From: an uncultured Alphaproteobacteria bacterium
Lineage (GTDB): Bacteria > Pseudomonadota > Alphaproteobacteria > Rs-D84
Assembly (NCBI GenBank): GCA_944389685.1
Contig: CALXNF010000064.1
Span: 1 to 7,896, forward strand
Reading direction: 5' to 3'
DNA: 7,896 nt
This document shows positions 1-5,328 of this stretch, piece by piece. The position numbers and the translations under genes are program-made. The notes below the pieces were generated by a model, which worked only from the letters and a program-made list of their open reading frames with translations, was not told where the DNA came from and did not search any database. Each line of letters opens with the position of its first letter. Within the stretch, counting starts at the first letter, position 1.

Positions 1-9
1 ACTTTTATT

Positions 10-45
10 AATTAAAAAGCCATCCAACAGGATGGCTTTTTAATT
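10..45 (-). terminator. Rho-independent terminator of the tsaC operon (bidirectional)
   Basis: Sixteen bases (10-25) pair perfectly with 30-45 around a 4-base loop (AACA on plus, TGTT on minus). The GC-rich core GCCATCC/GGATGGC is flanked by A and T runs, so a U-tract follows the hairpin on either strand. It starts 22 bases past the stop codon of the minus-strand gene at 68, so it most likely ends that operon. It could also stop transcription entering from the left on the plus strand. Confidence 0.88.
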
Positions 46-67
46 TTTCAGAAACAACACACTATAA

Positions 68-481
68 TTATTTTTCTAACGATAGACTTTCTAGAATTGT
101 TGTTTTTAATTTTTGCTTTGCTGCAAATTCACGAGCATAAATTTCTGATAACAATAGCAGAATAAGCTTTTCCATATTAGATTTTGATAAGTGAATTTTT
201 TCACCGTTTACGGTCACTATTTTACCGAAATGGCTTAGAAAATCATGTTGTGTAAATTTATCCTTTAAAACTATATCTTTTTTTATGATGCTTACAGATA
301 GTGTTGCTTTTTTTGTAGTTAAAACTATTTCTCCAGATTCTAAAAATTTTACATCAGCACCAGGAAAAGATGTTTCTACTTTTTTCAGAAAATCTCTTTC
401 AAAGTTTGCTTGTTTCTTTTTTTCGTTTTGTTCATTTAAAAATTGAGTAAAAAGGTAAGATATTGTATTTTTTGGGTTCAT
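68..481 (-). CDS. Unrecognised 137-residue cytoplasmic protein, second gene of the tsaC operon
   Basis: I do not recognise the family. The protein has no signal peptide and no clear membrane segment. Residues about 16-36 are highly charged (NEQNEKKKQANFERDFLKK) and probably helical. The middle (about 40-95) alternates short hydrophobic stretches with Lys/Asp, as in a small alpha/beta or beta-sheet domain. Residues about 103-130 (MEKLILLLLSEIYAREF and following) look like an amphipathic helix. The start is well supported: an ATG at 481-479 lies 7 bases after a GGAG at 492-489. That GGAG directly abuts the TAA stop of tsaC, so the gap is only 11 bases and the two genes are almost certainly cotranscribed and perhaps translationally coupled. 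Codon use and AT-richness look like the neighbours. Cotranscription with tsaC is a weak hint of a translation or tRNA role, but nothing in the sequence proves it. Confidence 0.8.
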   Translation of the reverse strand: MNPKNTISYLFTQFLNEQNEKKKQANFERDFLKKVETSFPGADVKFLESGEIVLTTKKATLSVSIIKKDIVLKDKFTQHDFLSHFGKIVTVNGEKIHLSKSNMEKLILLLLSEIYAREFAAKQKLKTTILESLSLEK

Positions 482-488
482 AATGATA

Positions 489-492
489 CTCC
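489..492 (-). promoter_or_regulatory. Shine-Dalgarno site of the 137-residue protein, abutting the tsaC stop
   Basis: GGAG on the minus strand (492-489) follows directly after the tsaC TAA (495-493) and lies 7 bases before the ATG at 481. It fixes the start of the downstream gene and indicates that both genes lie on one mRNA. Confidence 0.75.
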
Positions 493-1074
493 TTATATAT
501 TATGGGTAAGTTTTATAGCCCCCTCTCGAACCACATTTATTTTGCCATCTTTATCCAGAATGGCAACAGTGCTTGGTTCCCCTCTAATTTCGTTTTCTGC
601 GTTATCAATTATTATAATGTTCGGAAATTGTTTTTTTATTTCGTCGGCAGATTTTAGTGGTGGTTGCCCAGAAATATTAGCCGAAGTCGTTGCTAAACAA
701 TTACCGTCAATTACAGAGCATAATTCCTGAAAAGGTTTATAATTAGGAACACGCACCCCGCCAAACGCCATAGAATCTGTTTCAGCCACAGGAACGCCAA
801 TTGTCAAAGCACCAGGCCAATATTTTTCGGCCAACTCAAAAGCTTTTTCAGGATAGTTTGACATATATTTCTTTATATGTTCAAAGCTATCGGACATAAT
901 GATAAGGTGCTTTTCTTTTGGGCGACGCTTTAATTCAAAAATAGCGTCTGCACCACTACGCGTTGGTAAGGCCCCCAATCCCCAGACGGTATCCGTAGGA
1001 AACGCAATTACACCACCATTCAATAGGTGTTTGTTTAGTTTTTTGATAAAATCTAAATCGTGTAAATTCGTCAT
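493..1074 (-). CDS. tsaC: Threonylcarbamoyl-AMP synthase, TsaC/YrdC type
   Basis: This enzyme makes L-threonylcarbamoyladenylate from threonine, bicarbonate and ATP, the first step of the t6A37 modification of ANN-decoding tRNAs; TsaD with TsaB/TsaE then transfers the group. Counting from the ATG at 1074 (193 residues), the hallmarks are GGVIAFPTDTVWGLG (about 20-34), the KRRP motif (49-52) and the TTSANISGQPP segment with Ser131 and Asn133. STVA (168-171) and the VREG turn (about 182-185) sit near the C-terminus. Length fits the single-domain TsaC form; the extra C-terminal domain of Sua5 proteins is absent. The start is uncertain. An in-frame TTG at 1083 adds three residues and has a GGG about 7 bases upstream. 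The ATG has no good Shine-Dalgarno but lies 9 bases after a TATACC box, as a leaderless start would. It is first in an operon with the 137-residue protein and divergent from ppdK. Confidence 0.95.
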   Translation of the reverse strand: MTNLHDLDFIKKLNKHLLNGGVIAFPTDTVWGLGALPTRSGADAIFELKRRPKEKHLIIMSDSFEHIKKYMSNYPEKAFELAEKYWPGALTIGVPVAETDSMAFGGVRVPNYKPFQELCSVIDGNCLATTSANISGQPPLKSADEIKKQFPNIIIIDNAENEIRGEPSTVAILDKDGKINVVREGAIKLTHNI

Positions 1075-1083
1075 ACCTGACAA

Positions 1084-1110
1084 GGTATACCCAGAATATC
1101 AAGTTGTAAA
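1084..1110 (-). promoter_or_regulatory. Candidate tsaC promoter giving a leaderless or near-leaderless mRNA
   Basis: On the minus strand TTTACA (1110-1105) is followed, 15 bases on, by TATACC (1089-1084), which sits inside the palindrome GGTATACC (1084-1091). The spacer is shorter than ideal and the -10 is only a partial match. A start point about 7 bases past the -10 would fall near 1077, just before the ATG at 1074. Inference from motifs only. Confidence 0.35.
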
Positions 1111-1130
1111 GATAAAAAATTGTTAGTTTT

Positions 1131-1159
1131 TTGCTTTTTTTCTTGCTTTTGTATTATAT
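1131..1159 (+). promoter_or_regulatory. Candidate ppdK promoter in a T-rich tract
   Basis: TTGCTT (1131-1136) lies 15 bases before TATTAT (1152-1157) or 17 before TTATAT (1154-1159). TTGCTTTT is repeated at 1131-1138 and 1143-1150 within a pyrimidine-rich tract, so the exact -35 is ambiguous. The resulting leader of about 35-40 bases ends in a strong Shine-Dalgarno (1189-1194). Confidence 0.4.
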
Positions 1160-1188
1160 ATTTCTCAAAATCTCTACGCATTTTAAAT

Positions 1189-1194
1189 AAGGAG
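1189..1194 (+). promoter_or_regulatory. Strong Shine-Dalgarno of ppdK
   Basis: AAGGAG lies 7 bases before the ATG at 1202, close to ideal. It confirms the start codon and suggests high translation. Confidence 0.85.
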
Positions 1195-1201
1195 AAACCA
1201 T

Positions 1202-3862
1202 ATGAGTAATAAATGGGTATATACTTTCGGTAATGGTCACGCCGAAGGTAAAGCAGACATGAGAAATCTGCTGGGCGGTAAAGGCGCAAACTTGGCCGAA
1301 ATGAATTTAGTCGGATTACCAGTGCCTGCTGGTTTTACAGTCACAACAGAAGTTTGTACATATTATTATGATAATAATCAGACTTATCCGGAAGATTTAA
1401 TGGATCAAGTTCGTGAAGGTATTGCGCACATTGAATCTATTATGGGTAAAAAGTTTGCAGATATGGAAAACCCATTGTTGGTTTCTGTTCGTTCTGGTGC
1501 TCGCGTTTCTATGCCAGGTATGATGGATACTGTTTTGAACTTAGGTTTGAACGATGAAACAGTTAAAGCTTTGGCAAAACATTCTGGTAATGAACGCTTT
1601 GCATATGACTCTTATCGTCGTTTCATTATGATGTTCTCTGACGTTGTATTGGGTGCAGATATTGACTTGTTTGAACATACTTTGGAACGTATGAAGGAAG
1701 ACAAAGGTTATAAAGTTGATACAGAATTGACTGCCGATGACTTGAAAGAATTAGTTGAAAAGTTCAAAGAAATCGGTGTCAAGATAGGTAAAGTATTTCC
1801 GCAAGATCCGTGGGAACAGTTAAAATTAGGTATCGGTGCTGTATTCGGCAGCTGGATGTCTAAGAAAGCTATCACATATCGTAAATTGAATAATATTCCA
1901 GGGAACTGGGGTACTGCTGTAAACGTTCAGGCAATGGTATTCGGTAATTCCGGTGATGATTCTGCAACTGGGGTATGCTTTAGTCGTGACCCTGCAACAG
2001 GTGAAAACAAATACTATGGTGAATATCTGATTAATGCACAGGGTGAAGACGTTGTTGCAGGTATCCGTACACCACAGCCTATGAGCAAAGATGATTCTGG
2101 TCGTTTGTCTTTGGAAGAAGCGATGCCAGAAGTTTATAAAGAATTGTGCGACGTTCGTGAAAAATTGGAAAAGCACTATAAAGATATGCAAGATATGGAA
2201 TTTACTATTGAACATGGTAAATTGTGGATGTTGCAATGCCGTAATGGTAAGCGTACAGCAGCAGCTGCAGTTCGTATGGCCGTTGAAATGGTAGAAGAAG
2301 GTTTGCTGACAAAAGAAGAAGCTATTTTACGCGTTGGTGCAGACCAATTAGATCACTTATTGCATCCTATGTTGGATCCAAAGGCGGAAAAGAAAGTTAT
2401 TGCAACAGGTTTACCGGCGTCCCCAGGTGCTGCAGTTGGTCAGGCAGTATTTAATGCGGAAGATGCAGAAAAATGGGCAAAGGAAGGTAAGAAAGTTATG
2501 CTTATCCGCGTTGAAACGTCTCCAGAAGATATTGCAGGTATGAACGCTGCAGAAGGGGTTATCACGGCACGTGGTGGTATGACATCTCATGCGGCTGTGG
2601 TTGCACGTGGTATGGGAACACCTTGTGTATCTGGTTCACCGGACATAAAGATTGATTACGAAACCAAGACTATGAAAACAACAGGTGGTGCGGTAATCAA
2701 AGAAGGCGATTGGGTATCTATTGATGGTGCAAAAGGTCAAATCATAGAAGGTCAGGTTCCAACTGTATCTGTAGAATTGACAGGTAATTTTGGTACATTG
2801 ATGAAATGGGTTGATGAAATCAAAGATTTGACAGTTAAGGCAAATGCTGAAACACCAAAAGACGCAAAACAAGCGCGTGACTTTGGTGCCGAAGGTATCG
2901 GTTTGGCGCGTACGGAACATATGTTCTTTGATCCAAATCGTATTCAGGATATGAGAGAAATGATTTTGGCAGAAGATGTCGAAGGCAGACGTGCTGCATT
3001 GGCAAAATTGTTGCCTTATCAGAAAGCTGACTTCGTAGAATTGTTCAAGATTATGGATGGTCTGCCTGTCACAATTCGTTTGATTGACCCACCGCTACAT
3101 GAATTCTTGCCACATACAGAGGCGGATATTAAAGAATTAGCGGAACATATTGGCAAGTCTGTTGAATTTGTAAAGGCTCGTGCGGAAGCGTTACATGAAC
3201 AGAACCCAATGTTGGGACATCGTGGTTGCAGATTGGCAATTACATATCCAGAAATTTGCGAAATGCAAACGCGTGCAATATTGTCTGCTGCGCTGGAATG
3301 CAAGAACGCGGGTGTTCGCGTATTCCCAGAAATTGAAGTTCCTTTGGTCGGTTCTAAGAAGGAAGTTGATATTGTTAAAGCAGTTATTGATGCCAGTGCG
3401 GCAGCATTGTTTGCAGAAACAGGCGACAGCGTAGAATATACAGTTGGTTCAATGATTGAATTACCGCGCGCGGCTGTTTTGGCAGATGAAATTGCCGAAA
3501 GCTGTGAATTCTTTGAATTCGGTACAAATGACTTGACGCAGACAACTTTGGGTATGTCTCGTGATGATACCGGTAAAATCTTGGATGAATACCGTGCACG
3601 TGGTGTATATGTTGCAGACCCATTTGCATCTGTTGATCAGGAAGGCGTTGGTATCTTGATTAAAGACGCAGTTGAAAAAGCGCGCAAAACAAAGGGTGAA
3701 CATATCCATCTTGGTGTATGCGGTGAACACGGTGGTGATCCAGAATCCATCACGTTCTTCCACAAGGTTGGATTTAACTCTGTATCATGCAGTCCGTTCC
3801 GTGTGCCAATTGCGCGCTTGGCGGCGGCACAGGCAGCAGTCAAATTCCCAAGAAAGAAATAA
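1202..3862 (+). CDS. ppdK: Pyruvate, phosphate dikinase (PPDK), full length
   Basis: This cytoplasmic enzyme interconverts pyruvate + ATP + Pi with PEP + AMP + PPi. It feeds gluconeogenesis or, in fermentative cells, runs towards ATP using PPi. The 886 residues match the usual 870-900. The N-terminal ATP-binding domain has LLGGKGANLAEM (Lys27), SVRSGARVSMPGMMDT (Arg97), ATGVCFSRDPATGE and the pair Glu333/Gln345 in the DMEF and MLQCRN segments. The swivelling phosphohistidine domain has GGMTSHAAVVARGMG with catalytic His463, preceded by Thr461 (the position that PDRP-type regulators phosphorylate in plants). The C-terminal PEP/pyruvate barrel has Arg570, Arg626, Glu753, Asn776 (FGTNDLTQ) and Cys840 (GVCGEHGGDP). 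These match the residues I recall for the Clostridium symbiosum enzyme with an offset of 8-9, so it should be active. No PDRP/ppsR regulator gene lies in the window. The gene stands alone, with its own Shine-Dalgarno and terminator. The only small oddity is Cys in QCRNGKRT, where Thr is common. Confidence 0.98.
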   Translation: MSNKWVYTFGNGHAEGKADMRNLLGGKGANLAEMNLVGLPVPAGFTVTTEVCTYYYDNNQTYPEDLMDQVREGIAHIESIMGKKFADMENPLLVSVRSGARVSMPGMMDTVLNLGLNDETVKALAKHSGNERFAYDSYRRFIMMFSDVVLGADIDLFEHTLERMKEDKGYKVDTELTADDLKELVEKFKEIGVKIGKVFPQDPWEQLKLGIGAVFGSWMSKKAITYRKLNNIPGNWGTAVNVQAMVFGNSGDDSATGVCFSRDPATGENKYYGEYLINAQGEDVVAGIRTPQPMSKDDSGRLSLEEAMPEVYKELCDVREKLEKHYKDMQDMEFTIEHGKLWMLQCRNGKRTAAAAVRMAVEMVEEGLLTKEEAILRVGADQLDHLLHPMLDPKAEKKVIATGLPASPGAAVGQAVFNAEDAEKWAKEGKKVMLIRVETSPEDIAGMNAAEGVITARGGMTSHAAVVARGMGTPCVSGSPDIKIDYETKTMKTTGGAVIKEGDWVSIDGAKGQIIEGQVPTVSVELTGNFGTLMKWVDEIKDLTVKANAETPKDAKQARDFGAEGIGLARTEHMFFDPNRIQDMREMILAEDVEGRRAALAKLLPYQKADFVELFKIMDGLPVTIRLIDPPLHEFLPHTEADIKELAEHIGKSVEFVKARAEALHEQNPMLGHRGCRLAITYPEICEMQTRAILSAALECKNAGVRVFPEIEVPLVGSKKEVDIVKAVIDASAAALFAETGDSVEYTVGSMIELPRAAVLADEIAESCEFFEFGTNDLTQTTLGMSRDDTGKILDEYRARGVYVADPFASVDQEGVGILIKDAVEKARKTKGEHIHLGVCGEHGGDPESITFFHKVGFNSVSCSPFRVPIARLAAAQAAVKFPRKK

Positions 3863-3874
3863 ATGTTGGGAAAC

Positions 3875-3914
3875 ATCATAAAAACCCGTCTGGAAACAGA
3901 CGGGTTTTTATGAT
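3875..3914 (+). terminator. Strong terminator of ppdK with a GAAA tetraloop
   Basis: Bases 3875-3892 pair perfectly with 3897-3914 (18 bp) around a GAAA tetraloop. The core is ACCCGTCTG/CAGACGGGT, with a T run at 3905-3909. It begins 12 bases after the ppdK stop. Its last base is the first base of the TATAAT box used by the next gene. Confidence 0.92.
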
Positions 3915-3919
3915 ATAAT
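3914..3919 (+). promoter_or_regulatory. -10 box of the GNAT gene, overlapping the ppdK terminator
   Basis: A perfect TATAAT at 3914-3919 predicts a start near 3926, so the leader would be about 17 bases with a Shine-Dalgarno. The -35 position would fall inside the terminator loop region (3891-3896, TGGAAA), a poor match to TTGACA. The promoter is therefore probable but weak, and some mRNA may come from ppdK read-through. Confidence 0.55.
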
Positions 3920-3942
3920 CAGTGCTTATAGGGGAGGGGAGA

Positions 3943-4542
3943 ATGGGAAAGGTAAAAATTCCGAAAAATTTAAAAAAGTTAATAAAAACTAAAAGAATTA
4001 GTTTAAAACCATTACCAAAAGCAAGTTTTGAATTTGCACAATTTTTATACAATAAAATTTCCGAGCAGCGCCAACACTTTAAGTTTTTGCAGATAGCACT
4101 GGTAACAAAACCAGAAGAAGAATATAATTTTTTATTAGGTAATAATAAATCGTTCGCAAATAAATTAAAAGTTAGTTATGGTTTATACCATAATAAAACT
4201 GGTGACTTTATGGGAGTTGTTGGTGTACATGCTCTACATTGGGAAAAAGGATACGGTGAATTGGGCGCTTGGATATTTAAAGAATACTCAGGTCAGGGTT
4301 ATATTCCAGAAGCGGTAAAGGCGCTGGAAGATTACTTGTTTGGGATGGGTTTTCATAAGTTAGTATGGAAGGCCTGTACAAAGAACACAGCATCTTGCAA
4401 GGCGGCAAAAAAGTCTGGTTATGTAAAAGAGGGTGTTGAAAGACAGGCAAGTTTTAATAAATTTATGAATTGTTGGGAAGACCATGCATTTTTTGGTAAA
4501 TTGTATTCCGAATGGAAAAGCCCGAATACAAAAAGTAAATAA
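3943..4542 (+). CDS. GNAT-family N-acetyltransferase, RimJ/RimL-like
   Basis: The 199-residue protein probably transfers an acetyl group from acetyl-CoA to an amine; the substrate cannot be read from the sequence. GNAT signs are the beta strand TGDFMGVVGVHAL (about 85-97) and GELGAWIFKEYSGQGYIPEAV (about 105-125). The latter carries the acetyl-CoA pyrophosphate loop as SGQGYI (Q-x-x-G-x-G/A variant), followed by a helix and the late strand HKLVWKACTKNTASCKAAKKSGY typical of the Acetyltransf_3 group. The N-terminal 26 residues are very basic (KVKIPKNLKKLIKTKR). The start was chosen at ATG 3943 because GGAG at 3933-3936 is 6 bases upstream; the in-frame GTG at 3922 lies upstream of the likely transcription start. 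No RimI/RimJ partner lies nearby. It is more AT-rich than ppdK, though no other sign of transfer is seen. It converges on the pagL-like gene. Confidence 0.9.
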   Translation: MGKVKIPKNLKKLIKTKRISLKPLPKASFEFAQFLYNKISEQRQHFKFLQIALVTKPEEEYNFLLGNNKSFANKLKVSYGLYHNKTGDFMGVVGVHALHWEKGYGELGAWIFKEYSGQGYIPEAVKALEDYLFGMGFHKLVWKACTKNTASCKAAKKSGYVKEGVERQASFNKFMNCWEDHAFFGKLYSEWKSPNTKSK

Positions 4543-4544
4543 TA

Positions 4545-4568
4545 AAAAACGCCCGAAAGGGCGTTTTT
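4545..4568. terminator. Bidirectional terminator between the convergent GNAT and pagL-like genes
   Basis: AAAAACGCCC (4545-4554) pairs with GGGCGTTTTT (4559-4568) around a GAAA loop. T runs follow the hairpin on both strands. It lies 2 bases after the GNAT stop and 9 bases past the pagL-like stop, so one hairpin serves both genes. Confidence 0.9.
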
Positions 4569-4577
4569 CATTTTAGT

Positions 4578-5141
4578 TTAAAAGCTGTAATTTATCGCAA
4601 GCCCAGTAAAATTAAACCCACGGTTTATTTCTGTAAAACTTCCGTTGGAAAAGTGTTGGGTAAACCATTCTAGCCGCAAACGGTCTGATACATTCTTTCC
4701 GATAAATACGCGTTCGCCAAATACAAGGCGGCTTTCTACATATCTGTCCCCGGAATCTCTCATGTATGGACCTATACCAACACCGAGATAAAAACCGCGC
4801 CAGTTAACCAAAGACACATCCCAAGAAATTCCGGCTGCAATGAAAGATAAACCGTCATCATGACTGTAACCAAAATTTTGAACCAAACTTAAATTCATAC
4901 GAGACGGTAATCTGAATATCTCTATTGGTTGACTATATTGTAACATAATGTTGGTCATCGGTTCAAAATCCCATAAAAATGGGTTGATTAGTTTTAATAA
5001 AGAACCAGGGCTGGTGCCTTGGGCTGTATATAACGCAATCGAATTTTGGCTGCCGGCCGCAAACATCGGGTTTGTAGAACCTGTGTCCGCAAATGCGGGT
5101 AATGTCAAAAGTAATAAAAATAGAGAAGCACCTTTTTTCAT
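4578..5141 (-). CDS. pagL: PagL-like lipid A 3-O-deacylase, outer-membrane beta-barrel
   Basis: PagL proteins sit in the outer membrane and remove the 3-O acyl chain of lipid A, which softens recognition of LPS by host TLR4. Counting from the ATG at 5141 (187 residues), a clear Sec signal peptide (MKKGASLFLLLLTLPAFA) is followed by a likely cut before Asp19. The mature part has alternating strands suited to a small barrel and ends in Phe (AINYSF), the usual outer-membrane assembly signal. The signature is QHFSNGSFTEINRGFNF with His163 and Ser165, the catalytic His/Ser of PagL. By spacing, the triad Glu (Glu140 of the P. aeruginosa enzyme) falls on Asn177, so the acid may be missing or supplied by Glu171. 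The start at 5141 is preferred because an upstream GTG (5159) overlaps a TATAAT box. No good Shine-Dalgarno is visible. It is divergent from the Cys-rich protein gene. Barrel family is confident; activity is inferred. Confidence 0.85.
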   Translation of the reverse strand: MKKGASLFLLLLTLPAFADTGSTNPMFAAGSQNSIALYTAQGTSPGSLLKLINPFLWDFEPMTNIMLQYSQPIEIFRLPSRMNLSLVQNFGYSHDDGLSFIAAGISWDVSLVNWRGFYLGVGIGPYMRDSGDRYVESRLVFGERVFIGKNVSDRLRLEWFTQHFSNGSFTEINRGFNFTGLAINYSF

Positions 5142-5150
5142 CTTCGGGTA

Positions 5151-5156
5151 ATTATA
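5151..5156 (-). promoter_or_regulatory. -10 box of the pagL-like gene, leaderless-type spacing
   Basis: A perfect TATAAT on the minus strand (5156-5151) lies 9 bases before the ATG at 5141. No convincing -35 is seen at the expected place (TTTATT at 5179-5174). If used, transcription would start within a few bases of the ATG, which fits the lack of a Shine-Dalgarno. Confidence 0.45.
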
Positions 5157-5216
5157 CACTATAAATTGCTTATAATAAATAATAAAAAAATCCGTTTTTC
5201 AATACCGGTTTTCTTA

Positions 5217-5245
5217 TTTACAGAGCTCACTAAAAATGGTATAAT
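5217..5245 (+). promoter_or_regulatory. Strong sigma70-type promoter with extended -10 for the Cys-rich protein
   Basis: TTTACA (5217-5222), a 17-base spacer, then TATAAT (5240-5245) preceded by TG-G (5237-5239), a textbook extended -10. The start should lie near 5252, giving a leader of about 77 bases. It is the best promoter in the window. Confidence 0.75.
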
Positions 5246-5252
5246 TATAAAA

Positions 5253-5313
5253 AATAGACGTTTAGTCTATTGTTAACGATATCGTAAAACATTGGGTTTT
5301 CGGGGTCCCGAAA
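5253..5313 (+). promoter_or_regulatory. Leader with three inverted repeats; the first sits at the transcription start
   Basis: Three dyads lie in a row: AATAGAC-GTTTA-GTCTATT (5253-5271), the perfect palindrome ACGATATCGT (5276-5285), and TTTCGGG/CCCGAAA (5298-5313). The first begins about at the expected transcription start, as a repressor operator would; the third forms a 6-7 bp hairpin that ends 3 bases before the Shine-Dalgarno at 5317. None has a T run, so they are not terminators. Function (operator, mRNA stability or cis-regulation) is inferred. Confidence 0.45.
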
Positions 5314-5316
5314 TAC

Positions 5317-5321
5317 AGGAG
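5317..5321 (+). promoter_or_regulatory. Shine-Dalgarno of the Cys-rich protein
   Basis: AGGAG lies 7 bases before the ATG at 5329. It supports this start, and the following residues form an export signal. Confidence 0.8.
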
Positions 5322-5328
5322 AGTATTT

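Noticed and set aside
1131..1150. Duplicated TTGCTTTT as a regulatory direct repeat
   Set aside because: The tract is nearly pure T/C, so two copies of such a simple word are expected by chance; kept only as possible -35 context.
1826..2236. 136-codon minus-strand open frame inside ppdK
   Set aside because: It lies wholly within a clear PPDK reading frame, has no Shine-Dalgarno and its product resembles nothing.
3922..3942. GTG start at 3922 for the GNAT protein, adding seven residues
   Set aside because: It overlaps the G-rich Shine-Dalgarno of the ATG at 3943 and lies upstream of the start point predicted from TATAAT at 3914-3919.
5142..5159. GTG start at 5159 for the pagL-like protein
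   Set aside because: The codons coincide with a perfect minus-strand TATAAT box, and the signal peptide has its normal form (MKKGASLF) only from the ATG at 5141.
5298..5313. TTTCGGG/CCCGAAA hairpin as an attenuator or terminator
   Set aside because: No T run follows it, and the Shine-Dalgarno is left free, so termination or sequestering is not supported by the sequence.
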